DNA of 64,000 bases from an uncultured Desulfosarcina sp. (GTDB taxonomy: Bacteria; Desulfobacterota; Desulfobacteria; Desulfobacterales; Desulfosarcinaceae). The position numbers were made by a program, and so were the translations under genes. Positions 42,920 through 51,268 of the stretch are shown one piece after another. Every line of letters starts with the position of its first letter. Within the stretch, counting starts at the first letter, position 1. Location: contig NZ_OY764190.1 in assembly GCF_963668215.1 (NCBI RefSeq), forward strand, positions 1,984,001 through 2,048,000, read 5' to 3'. Under the pieces are notes generated by a model. The model did not search any database. It was not told the DNA's origin and was given only the letters and a program-made list of their open reading frames with translations.

Positions 42920-44305
42920 ATGTATTTCAATCAGATTTCCGTTTCCGGGCTGGGGTGCCTTTCCTATGCCATCGGATGCCCGGCAGCCAAGGCCATGGCC
43001 GTTGTCGATCCCAAACGCGACATTCAGGACTACCTGGACATTGCCCGTGAAGAGGGTATGCAAATCACCCACATCATCAACACCCATGTGCACGCCGACC
43101 ATGTGAGCGGTGACCAGGAACTGCGCCTGGCTACGGGTGCGGATATTTACATCCACGAAAGCGCACCCGTGGAATACAAGCACAAGGCCCTGAAGGAAGG
43201 CGATGTTTTCGAACTCGGTGCGGCCAAGCTGGAGGTTTTGCATACGCCGGGACACACGCCCAACTCCATTTCCCTGCTCGTGACGGATAAAGTCCGGTCG
43301 GATGAACCGGAGATGCTGCTCACCGGCGACCTGCTCTTCGTCGGCGACATCGGCCGGCCTGACTTGCCGGGCGCCGAAATTCTCGATGAGCAGGTAGAGA
43401 ATCTGTATAAAAGCCTTTACGTAAAGCTGGCCGACTACCCGGATCACCTGGAAGTCTTCCCGGCCCACGGCCAGGGGTCGCTTTGCGGGCGGGGCATGAG
43501 CGCCAAGAAAAGCTCCACGTTGGGCTATGAGCGGCGGGCCAACCCCATGCTGCGGTTCGAGTCCTTCGAGGCATTTAAAAAGGACGTATTGTCGGCCTTT
43601 CCTACGCGGCCGAAGAGTTTCTCTCACATTATCCAAACCAATATAAAAGGCGCGGCGACCCTGGACGCCTGTCCCATGGACAAAAGCCTCATCCCAAAGC
43701 AGTTCCAGGAGATGATGGACGACGGCGCCGTGATCATCGATGCCCGCGATTCGGCGGCCTTCGGCGGCTTTCACATTCCCGGCAGCATCAACATCGGGTT
43801 CGAGAAGCAGTTGGCCAACTGGGTCGGCATGGTGGTCGATCCCAACTCGGAAATCGTTCTGGTGGTGGATGACCGCGAGGACTACGACCGCATGGTCACC
43901 GAACTGCACCGCATCGGTTACGATCTGATCTTCGGCTACCTGTCCGGGGGCGTCATGGCCTGGCTGATGAGCGGCAGACCTGTGGAGCAGCTGGAACAGA
44001 TCTCTCCCCAGCAGCTGGCCCGGCGTCTAGAAAAAAGCGGTCTGCGCGTGATCGACGTGCGCACCCCGGCCGAATGGAACGGAGGCCGCATCAAATGGGC
44101 CGAACATTTCCCCCTGTCCGATATCCTCGACAAGCGGATTCCCGATGCGGGAAAGGATGAAGAACTGGTGCTGCAATGCGGCAGCGGGTACCGGTCCAAT
44201 ATTGCCGCCAGCATCCTGCGGCAGGCCGGCTACAACCAGGTGAAATCCCTGGCCGGGGGCATTTTTGCATGGTCCAATGCGGGCTTGCCTGTGGTGTCCG
44301 ACTGA
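42920..44305 (+). CDS. MBL-fold hydrolase fused to two rhodanese domains (persulfide dioxygenase-like)
   Basis: A 461-residue protein. Residues 1-245: metallo-beta-lactamase fold with HVHADH (residues about 57-62), HTPGHT and LTGDLLFVGDIGRPDL, the iron-site pattern of ETHE1/BlrB-type persulfide dioxygenases. About 265-355: rhodanese domain 1, where the active loop reads VVDDREDYDR with no Cys. About 365-461: rhodanese domain 2 with LQCGSGYRSN, which has the catalytic Cys. Persulfide dioxygenases need oxygen, so in this anaerobe it may handle persulfides differently or act in oxygen stress. It sits between the selenoperoxiredoxin and the HdrD-like gene. Confidence 0.88.
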   Translation: MYFNQISVSGLGCLSYAIGCPAAKAMAVVDPKRDIQDYLDIAREEGMQITHIINTHVHADHVSGDQELRLATGADIYIHESAPVEYKHKALKEGDVFELGAAKLEVLHTPGHTPNSISLLVTDKVRSDEPEMLLTGDLLFVGDIGRPDLPGAEILDEQVENLYKSLYVKLADYPDHLEVFPAHGQGSLCGRGMSAKKSSTLGYERRANPMLRFESFEAFKKDVLSAFPTRPKSFSHIIQTNIKGAATLDACPMDKSLIPKQFQEMMDDGAVIIDARDSAAFGGFHIPGSINIGFEKQLANWVGMVVDPNSEIVLVVDDREDYDRMVTELHRIGYDLIFGYLSGGVMAWLMSGRPVEQLEQISPQQLARRLEKSGLRVIDVRTPAEWNGGRIKWAEHFPLSDILDKRIPDAGKDEELVLQCGSGYRSNIAASILRQAGYNQVKSLAGGIFAWSNAGLPVVSD

Positions 44306-44492
44306 AGACGGAAGAAATACGTATAAATTTGATAAGACATGTGCTATTGGAATCTTTTAATCCCTGTAACAGGCACGCGTTTTACCCATACGTCGCCGAT
44401 GAATCGAGGGAAAAGCCCACAGTAAGTTATCTCTAACGCTATGGATTTCATGCAAAAATAGCAAACCCAAATCGGAACAGGAGGTGGAATCA

Positions 44493-45812
44493 ATGAATGA
44501 GAAGCTCATTCAATTGGGCGGCAAGAAAAAAAGCTCCTTTATGGACAAGGTCAAGGAAATTCTGCCGGAGGGCGGCAATCTGAATCTCTGTCTGACCTGC
44601 GGTGCGTGTTCCTCCGGCTGCCCTGCAACCGGTCTCGAAGGCATGGACCCCCGCAAGTTCCTGCGTATGGCGGCCCTGGGCATGGATGAAGAGATCGCCA
44701 AATCGAACTGGCCCTGGATGTGTACCATGTGCCAGCGCTGTATCTATGTCTGTCCCATGAAAATCGACATTCCCCAGTTGGTTTACAACGCCAGGGGGCT
44801 GCGTCCCCGGGAGGAACGCCCCAAGGGCATTCTGGGTTCCTGCGACATGGCCCTGCGCAACGCCAGCACCAGCGCCATGGGAACCTCGCCCGACGACTTC
44901 GTTTTTGTGGTGGAGGATGTGCTGGAAGAGTATCAGGAAGCCCAGCCCGAATTCGCCGATATGAAGGCCCCCATCGACAAGCAAGGCGCCGAATTTTTCC
45001 TCAACCAGAATTCCCGCGAACCGGTTACCGAACCAGATGAACTGGTCCCGCTGTGGAAGATCCTGCACCTTGCCGGTGTGGATTGGACCTATGGAAGCGA
45101 GGGATGGGCCGGTGAGAACTACTGCATGTTCCTGGCGGATAACGACTCCTGGGAACAGGTTACCCGGACGACCGTCAACCAGGCCAATAAGTTGGGGGTT
45201 AAAACGTTTCTCAACACCGAGTGAGGGCACGTGACTTTCTCAGTCCGGGCCGGACTGAAAAAATTCAACCTCGAGCACAACTTTGAAGTTAAAAGCATTT
45301 ACGAATATTACGCCAAGTGGATCCGTGAAGGTAAACTCAAGGTCAACTCCGACTGGAACAAGGACCTGAAAATCAAATTCACGGTCCAGGATCCTTGCCA
45401 GATTGTCCGCAAGAGTTTCGGTGATCCGGTTGCCGAAGACCTGCGTTTCGTGGTCAAATCGGTGGTCGGCGAGGAAAATTTCATCGATATGCAGCCCAAC
45501 CGCTCCAACAACTTCTGCTGCGGGGGCGGCGGAGGATTCCTGCAATCCGGGTTCAAGGAGGAGCGGCTCAAGTACGGCCAGATCAAGGACAGCCAGATTC
45601 AGGCCACCAAGGCGGATTACTGCATTGCCGCCTGTCACAACTGCCATGCTCAGATTCATGAACTGAGCGAGCATTACGGTGGGGAATACGGTGTCGTCCA
45701 CCTGTGGACGTTGATCTGCCTTTCCCTGGGCGTCCTGGGGCCCAACGAGCGCGAGTACCTGAAAGATGACCTCAAAGAGGTCAATGTATTCCATCCGGAA
45801 ACCGCCATGTAA
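44493..45812 (+). CDS. HdrD/HmcF-like Fe-S protein with predicted selenocysteine at UGA 45222
   Basis: A 439-residue frame crossed by one TGA (45222-45224, codon 244). The N-terminal part has two 4Fe-4S motifs, CLTCGACSSGCP (residues about 33-44) and CTMCQRCIYVCP (about 77-88). After the stop, a full CCG domain follows: DPCQIVRK, NNFCCGGGGGF, CHNCHAQIHEL. The UGA lies in KTFLNTE-UGA-GHVTFS, where related proteins have ECGH, the last cysteine of the first CCG domain; that domain is otherwise degenerate. A perfect hairpin follows 23 nt later. AGGAGG precedes the ATG at 44493. The likely role is cytoplasmic thiol-disulfide chemistry linked to the NrfD complex, as in Hmc (HmcF) and Tmc (TmcB). 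Confidence 0.83.
45240..45258 (+). promoter_or_regulatory. SECIS-like hairpin in the HdrD-like gene
   Basis: TCAGTCCGGGCCGGACTGA is a perfect 8-bp stem with a GGC tip (or 7 bp with loop GGGCC). The first loop G is 23 nt after the UGA at 45222-45224. Same architecture as the hairpins at 40473 and 42321. Confidence 0.73.
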
Positions 45813-45929
45813 CACCATGCGGGCGCCTGCCCGACGGCAGGCGCCTGCAATACACAGGAAAGCCTTTCCACAAATACAGTCAGGAAAACGGGCATCCTCG
45901 GTGGCGGGCCGGTTGTCGTGAAAGGCGTC

Positions 45930-46295
45930 ATGGAACCCAACCTGACCGTCGAAGAACTCGAAACCCGCTGGAAAGAAACCCTGGAAGCCACCCGGCGCGC
46001 TGCCGCCGCCGACCCCGTTGCCTACCGCCGCCTGAAAACACGGGCGGCCGGAGTTCTGGAAAACCCCGTCGATATCAACGATTACTTTCCCACCGTCGAT
46101 CGATTGATCGCGTGCCTGAAAAATCTGGACCCCTGCGGCCAGGGCAGCATTTTCGATATCTTTTGCAAACGCATTTCTCCGGACGATGTCTGGCAGGTGA
46201 GAGATCTGCGCTTAGAGTGCCGGTCTCTGCTGGCCCATCTCGATGCCTTCGACCGGTGGAAACGGGAACGCTGCCATCTCCGGATGGTGAAATAG
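45930..46295 (+). CDS. Conserved hypothetical protein, 121 aa
   Basis: I do not recognise this family. The protein is helical and charged, starting MEPNLTVEELETRWKETLEA, with ADPVAYRRLKTRAAGVLENP in the middle and four scattered cysteines (ACLKNLDPCG, FDIFCKRI, LECRSLL, ERCHLR). No membrane segment. The ATG at 45930 is preceded by GAAAGG; a GTG four codons earlier is an alternative. It follows the HdrD-like gene by 117 bp in the same direction and may share its transcript. Its role is unknown. Confidence 0.62.
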   Translation: MEPNLTVEELETRWKETLEATRRAAAADPVAYRRLKTRAAGVLENPVDINDYFPTVDRLIACLKNLDPCGQGSIFDIFCKRISPDDVWQVRDLRLECRSLLAHLDAFDRWKRERCHLRMVK

Positions 46296-46375
46296 GACGA
46301 AAACCCGTTGAAACGTGGGATCGGCGTCCCCGCCTCGATTGTCTTTTCTCATGGCGGCTTATCGGCGGCCCTATT

Positions 46376-48457
46376 TCAGTTGGGTGTCGACACGCTGGGA
46401 AAGGCGCCCACGTCCGTGTGCGGCAGAAAACAGGCCGAGGTGAATTCGTCCATGTACCGCGGGTTGCTGGAAAAGTCCACATAGGTCATGGCGTTGCAGA
46501 TTTCCCGGGCCTCCTGGCGGTATCGGTCGGATAGCAGGGCCATGTAAGCGCCGGCGATGGAGCTGTTGCCCATATAATTGAATTTGGCGCGGTCGAGGTC
46601 GGGCAGCAGCCCGATGGCCACGGCACGTTCGATGTTGAGATACTGGCCGAATCCGCCGGTGATGATGATGCGATCCACCATGGAAAAATCCATGCCCGCC
46701 TCTCCCAGCAGGGTGGTGAAGCCGGCATAGACGGCGCCCTTGCTGTAGATCAGGTTTTTCAGATCCGATGCGGTAAAAACGATATCTTCCTCCATGGGGG
46801 TCTCGTCGGCGAATGCCAGGACGTAGGCCGGCTCGTCTCCCTGTTGGCGGACGCGGCGATTTTCCGGCATCTCGACAAACCGGCCGCTGCGATCAACGAT
46901 GCCGGTTCGCATCAGTTCGGCAATCAGGTCGATCATGCCCGATCCACAGATTCCCCGGGCGGGGGCGTCCCCCACGGTCGAGATGGCGGGCTCCAGTGAC
47001 TGCGGATCGATGGTGATTTTTTCGATAGCGCCTTCCTCGGCCCGCATTCCCCAGCGGATGCCGCCGCCTTCGAAGGCCGGGCCGGCGCTGCAGGCCGCGG
47101 TCATCATCCACTCTTTGTTTCCCAGGACGATTTCACCATTGGTCCCGATATCGATGAACAGGGTGGTCGGTTCTTCCCGATGGAAGCCGGTGTACAGCAC
47201 CCCGGAGACGATGTCGCCGCCCACATAACTGGCCGGACCGGGCATGATGAATACGGCGCCCATGGGGTTGGCTTTCAGGCCGATTTCCCCGGCCTTGAGG
47301 ATGGGAAACTCCGATACCGTGGGAATGTAGGGATCTCTTCGAATATAGCGCGGTTCGATCTGCAGCAGCAGGTGGGCCATGGTGGTGTTGCCCGAAACGA
47401 CGACGTTGCGGACAGCGTCTGCTTTAACGCCGGCGCTGTCCAGGGCTTCGCCGATGAGGCTGTTGATGGTGGCCAGGGCCATGCGGCTGAGTTTTTTAAC
47501 GCCGTTTTTTTCGGCGCAGACGATGCGGTTGATGACGTCGTCGCCGCAGTCCGCCTGACGGTTGTGCCCGGCGGTGGCGGCCAGCACCCTGCCGTCGGTC
47601 ATGTCCACCAGATAGACCACGATGGTGGTGGTGCCGATGTCGATGGCCAGCCCCAATGACGGTTGTGCGCCGTTTCCTGGGCGAACTTCGAGAATTTCAT
47701 TGGCGCATTTGCGTCGGATCACCGATGCCGTGATATTCCAGTTGTCCTGGCGCACGGCCTCGGCCAGTTGGCGCATCACCTTGATGCCCACATTCATGCG
47801 GGCCACATCGCAGCCCTGCTGCTTCAGCCCCCGGTTCAGCCGATCCAGATCGCTCACCGAATCCGCCAGGGTCGGCGGGTTCAGGGTCAGCGAGACCTGT
47901 TTGAGCATGGGATCGATTTCTGTTACCAGGCTGCTGAGCTGCTCGGTGACCGCCTGTCCCATACCGGCGATTTTCAATTTTTTCTGAAGCGCCTCTTCGG
48001 GGATTTGCACGGAAACATCGCCGGTGATACGGCTCTGGCAGGCCAGGACATAGCCCTTTTTCTTTTCCGCGTCGGTGAGCAGCGGGGTGGGCTGGCTTTC
48101 CACCGCTCCGGAGGCTACAACCAGTTTGCATTTCCCGCAGGAGCCCTTCCCGTTGCAGGAGGCGTTGACATGGACATCGGCGGTCTGGGCGGCTTCCAGC
48201 AGGGTGCTTCCGTCGGGTATGGACACCGTCTGCCCGTGGGGCAAAAAGGTGACCGTATGGTTCGCCGCCGCCGCATTTTTATCTTCGGCGTCCCAATTTT
48301 CCTTTCGTTTGCTCATGAACCAGATGGGACAGGCGGAGCGGTGCTTACAATAGATTTTCGGGTCTCTGCACGCCAGGCACTCCTCACACAGATAGGTTTG
48401 ATGCTTCATGCACAGGTACGGGGTCTCCCGGTCCGGATGGTTGATACATTTTCCCAT
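46376..48457 (-). CDS. RACo-like corrinoid activation protein ([2Fe-2S] plus ASKHA domain)
   Basis: A 693-residue protein. Residues 1-47 form an unusual Cys/His-rich segment (CINHPDRETPYLCMKHQTYLCEECLACRD...) that could bind zinc. About 67-150: plant-type [2Fe-2S] ferredoxin domain with CNGKGSCGKCKLVV and a distal LACQSRI. About 270-690: the ASKHA/DUF4445 domain (LGLAIDIGTTTIVVYLVDM, LFIDIGTNGEIVLGN, IIITGGFGQYLNIE). RACo/RamA-type proteins use ATP to reduce Co(II) to Co(I) in corrinoid methyltransferase systems, such as the CoFeSP of the Wood-Ljungdahl pathway. That fits the MetVF locus in this window, although no methyltransferase is adjacent. Confidence 0.88.
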   Translation of the reverse strand: MGKCINHPDRETPYLCMKHQTYLCEECLACRDPKIYCKHRSACPIWFMSKRKENWDAEDKNAAAANHTVTFLPHGQTVSIPDGSTLLEAAQTADVHVNASCNGKGSCGKCKLVVASGAVESQPTPLLTDAEKKKGYVLACQSRITGDVSVQIPEEALQKKLKIAGMGQAVTEQLSSLVTEIDPMLKQVSLTLNPPTLADSVSDLDRLNRGLKQQGCDVARMNVGIKVMRQLAEAVRQDNWNITASVIRRKCANEILEVRPGNGAQPSLGLAIDIGTTTIVVYLVDMTDGRVLAATAGHNRQADCGDDVINRIVCAEKNGVKKLSRMALATINSLIGEALDSAGVKADAVRNVVVSGNTTMAHLLLQIEPRYIRRDPYIPTVSEFPILKAGEIGLKANPMGAVFIMPGPASYVGGDIVSGVLYTGFHREEPTTLFIDIGTNGEIVLGNKEWMMTAACSAGPAFEGGGIRWGMRAEEGAIEKITIDPQSLEPAISTVGDAPARGICGSGMIDLIAELMRTGIVDRSGRFVEMPENRRVRQQGDEPAYVLAFADETPMEEDIVFTASDLKNLIYSKGAVYAGFTTLLGEAGMDFSMVDRIIITGGFGQYLNIERAVAIGLLPDLDRAKFNYMGNSSIAGAYMALLSDRYRQEAREICNAMTYVDFSSNPRYMDEFTSACFLPHTDVGAFPSVSTPN

Positions 48458-48501
48458 GTCGGTTGTCTCCTAAGGGGGCTGAAGAAAGGATAGGCCTTCG
48501 C

Positions 48502-48822
48502 TCAATCGATCAGCTGTTTCAGTGCGTTACCGAGTGTATCGCTCGTCTGAAGTCCGATAAAGCGCTTGATCTCCCGACCCTCTTTAAAAAGAATGATGGT
48601 CGGAATACTTTGAATTCCCAGATGCAAGGCAATGTCTCTGTTCTCGTCAATATTGATTTTCCGAATGGCCGCTTTGCCGTGGTAACTTTTTTTTAATGCA
48701 TCGATGACCGGTTTTTGCGCACGGCACGGTCCACACCAGGGTGCGTCGAAGTCCAACAGGGTGACACCGTGCAAAATCGACCGTTCAAACGTTTTTTGAT
48801 TGAGTTTTCGTGTGGCAGCCAT
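48502..48822 (-). CDS. trxA: Thioredoxin
   Basis: A 106-residue protein with the WCGPC active site (APWCGPCRAQKP, residues about 28-39), the cis-proline loop SIPTIILFKEG and the typical IDENRDIALHLGI strand. It is a standard cytoplasmic thioredoxin. It lies 44 bp upstream of the RACo-like gene in the same direction and may serve the selenoperoxiredoxin, OsmC or Hdr-type proteins of the neighbourhood. No thioredoxin reductase is adjacent. Confidence 0.94.
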   Translation of the reverse strand: MAATRKLNQKTFERSILHGVTLLDFDAPWCGPCRAQKPVIDALKKSYHGKAAIRKINIDENRDIALHLGIQSIPTIILFKEGREIKRFIGLQTSDTLGNALKQLID

Positions 48823-48914
48823 CGTTGTCTCCTGGTTCCCTCGTCGAAACAGGGGCAGTAATATGGATCATTACCACCCCTTGAATCCTGGACGACCTGA
48901 CATGAATGCTCCGA

Positions 48915-49232
48915 TCAACCGCCAAAATTGCCGGCGCCCAGTCCCCGCATGGCCTCTTCGGTGCTCACGCGCAGGGTGGACAGAGAAGCGTTAAACGCAT
49001 CCCGCTCTGTCTGGATATCCTCGATGCAGGTTTCCGGCTTGCAATTCTGACGGATTTGATCGATGCGGCTGTCCATTTCCGCAATGAGCATGTGCAGGTC
49101 TTCGATATTGGCCCGCACCTTGCCTTTTTCCCCGCCGGGAAGGCCTTCCATTTTACGCGTGATGTCGTAGACGATGGCCTTCCAGCCGGTGAGTTCCATC
49201 TCCATGGTCTTACAGCAGTTGGTTGCATTCAT
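48915..49232 (-). CDS. Conserved hypothetical protein, 105 aa
   Basis: A small helical protein starting MNATNCCKTMEMELTGWKAIVYDITRKME, with a CC pair at residues 6-7 and NCKPETC in the middle. The heptad-like centre (IEDLHMLIAEMDSRIDQIRQ) suggests a coiled coil. GGAGG is about 7 nt upstream of the start; an ATG two codons earlier is possible. I know no function. Its position before thioredoxin and the RACo-like gene on the same strand suggests an operon. Confidence 0.68.
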   Translation of the reverse strand: MNATNCCKTMEMELTGWKAIVYDITRKMEGLPGGEKGKVRANIEDLHMLIAEMDSRIDQIRQNCKPETCIEDIQTERDAFNASLSTLRVSTEEAMRGLGAGNFGG

Positions 49233-49365
49233 AATCATGATGACCTCCTCCTTGCTTGATGGTTGATGGTGCCGTGCCTTGAGAATCCTTCGAACCTCAA
49301 TGAATTAACTATCAATTTTTATGCCATCTGCCGTTTTGGAATCGAACACCGGCAGCGCTGCGAAA

Positions 49366-50997
49366 TTATCCGAATTGGTTGACCGCGCCCTCGCGATGGC
49401 CGCTGTTGTTTTGCCCCGGTTGGGTCTCGAAAGCCGTTTCGGCCGGCAGGCGAACCACCATCACCGGTACACGGCTCGTCCGAATCACATCGCTGGCCGT
49501 ACTGCCGATGATACGCTCCTCCATTTTTCCGTGACCGTGGGTGCCCATGACAATCAGATCGAAATTGCCTTCCCGGGCCGTCGAAACGATCTGACGGACC
49601 GGATCACCGACTTTGACCAGCACATTGCTTTCGTTCAACGGGCAGTGCGGGATTTCCTTGATAACGTTGCGGGACGTCTCCCTGATTCGTCGATGAATGG
49701 CTTCTTTGGCCTTTTGGATGCCGGTGGTATGAAATTCCTTCCAAGCCTTTTTGTCCATGTGGTCGGCCAGGTCGACGCCGGCTTCCAGGGACAGTGCATC
49801 CAAAACATCCGGTATCACGTGAAGCACCGTAACCCTGGCACCGAAACCGTTACCCATGCTGCAGGCGTAGCGTACGGCATGGCGGGCCGTGTCGGACAGA
49901 TCGGTCGCATAGAGAATGTTGCGAATGGGCGGAACCATATTCTCTTCGATGGGTGCCAGTCGCTTCGGCAGCGGCGTTACCGTTGCGACGGTTTCGGGAA
50001 CCTTTTGCGGTGCCGGTTCTTTGGCCTTCTCGCCGAAAATCTTGCCGACAAAGCGAACATACCAGGCGGCCGATTGGATCTGAACGACATAGGCCAGGGC
50101 GATCAGCAGGGCGATGGTAAGGCCCTGTTTGCCGAACGCCGTCATGGCAATGGCCAGTGCGATGGACAGATCGCGCATGACCACGCCGAAAACCATTGCG
50201 ATGGCATCTTCTCTTTTCAGAAAAATTCGACCGGCAATGGAGAGCAACCCATAGGTGACGAGATAAAAGAGTGCCAGCGGAAGCAAAATGGTAAGGATGT
50301 CCTGCGGGTTGGCGATGATATTTTTGGCCTTGAGCGACATGGCCAGAAAGGCGATCAGAATCACGCCGAGGGCGGAAAAAGGCGGAAATTTCGGCTTAAT
50401 TCGGTCGTTCCAGGTCTGGCGCCCGACTTTTTTGATAAACAGGGTCTGGGTCAGCAGGCCGGCAATCAGCGGCACGAAGACAAACAAAGCGATTTGTTTG
50501 AACATGTGCAGCATGTCCACATCGATGGTGGCTCCCATGAAAACCTTGGTATACACCGGCGCGGCCAATGCGCCCAGCACCAGCCCGAAGACGACCATTT
50601 TGATGGCGGCTTCCTTGTTGCCCTTGGCGAATCCCGTCCAGGAGATGGTCATGCCCGACGTGGGCAGCACTCCGATGAGAAACAGGCCCACGGCCCAAAG
50701 CCCGTATTTTTCAGGTCCGCCGGAAAAAAACAGCTTGCCGGTATAAAAGGCCAGTAGCGGGATGAGGACGAAATTGATCACCTGGGTAAGCAATTGAAGT
50801 TTATAGTCCTGGCCTTTGAATATGGTTTTGACGTTCAACGTCACCATCATGGGATAGACCATGACGAAGGTGACCGGAATGATGAATTGCTTGAGCGGCC
50901 CGGCATCGAACAGGTAGCCGTAGAGCAGCCCGACGGACATGGAGATCGGGATCGACCAGACCAGATTTTTCTGTAAAAATGAAAGCACTTGCAGCAT
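49366..50997 (-). CDS. ACR3/bile-acid-symporter-type permease fused to a universal stress (Usp) domain
   Basis: A 543-residue fusion. Residues 1-330 have about ten transmembrane helices of the BART superfamily (ACR3/SBF): MVYPMMVTLNVKTIF, GVLPTSGMTISWTGFAKGN and FGVVMRDLSIALAIAM. The TM4 cysteine of ACR3 arsenite exporters is not present, so arsenite is unlikely. Residues about 365-520 form a UspA domain (NILYATDLSDTARHAVRYACS, IVMGTHGHGKMEERIIGSTASDVIRTS) with the ATP-binding G-x2-G-x9-G(S/T) pattern. Usp may gate or regulate the permease. A -24/-12-like promoter and GGTAACG repeats lie upstream. Confidence 0.85.
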   Translation of the reverse strand: MLQVLSFLQKNLVWSIPISMSVGLLYGYLFDAGPLKQFIIPVTFVMVYPMMVTLNVKTIFKGQDYKLQLLTQVINFVLIPLLAFYTGKLFFSGGPEKYGLWAVGLFLIGVLPTSGMTISWTGFAKGNKEAAIKMVVFGLVLGALAAPVYTKVFMGATIDVDMLHMFKQIALFVFVPLIAGLLTQTLFIKKVGRQTWNDRIKPKFPPFSALGVILIAFLAMSLKAKNIIANPQDILTILLPLALFYLVTYGLLSIAGRIFLKREDAIAMVFGVVMRDLSIALAIAMTAFGKQGLTIALLIALAYVVQIQSAAWYVRFVGKIFGEKAKEPAPQKVPETVATVTPLPKRLAPIEENMVPPIRNILYATDLSDTARHAVRYACSMGNGFGARVTVLHVIPDVLDALSLEAGVDLADHMDKKAWKEFHTTGIQKAKEAIHRRIRETSRNVIKEIPHCPLNESNVLVKVGDPVRQIVSTAREGNFDLIVMGTHGHGKMEERIIGSTASDVIRTSRVPVMVVRLPAETAFETQPGQNNSGHREGAVNQFG

Positions 50998-51067
50998 GTC
51001 GTTCTCCTTTTTTGAACCCGTTGATTATAAGATCGTTGCCGTTAGGTGCGGCATTGAAAAAGGGAAT

Positions 51068-51083
51068 ACCAACATTCGTGCCA
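51068..51083 (-). promoter_or_regulatory. Candidate sigma-54 promoter of the permease-Usp gene
   Basis: On the minus strand, TGGCACGAATGTTGGT. The -24 box TGGCACG is perfect and the spacing is right; the -12 box reads TTGG instead of TTGC. The gene starts about 70 bp downstream. GGTAACG repeats lie about 100-170 bp upstream, as expected for sigma-54 enhancers. Confidence 0.6.
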
Positions 51084-51183
51084 TTCGTTTTCTTAGGAAT
51101 GGAAATATAAAATATTACATTTAAATACAGTTGGTTGAATAGCGTGTGAAAGAATCGATGCGAGGGAAAATAAGGACACAAGG

Positions 51184-51238
51184 CCGTTACCAAGCGTTAC
51201 CTTTTGTTCGTCAGGGCTAAGGTAACGGCTGGTAACGG
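51184..51238. promoter_or_regulatory. Four-copy GGTAACG operator array
   Basis: CCGTTACC (51184-51191) and GCGTTACC (51194-51201) face GGTAACGG (51221-51228) and GGTAACGG (51231-51238): two tandem copies in each orientation, ten bases apart within each pair, one helical turn. The same motif recurs at 53226-53253 in front of a sigma-54 activator gene, which is thus the likely binder. Confidence 0.72.
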
Positions 51239-51268
51239 ATTTTGGTGGGAAATCTCAGCAGCGGCGAT

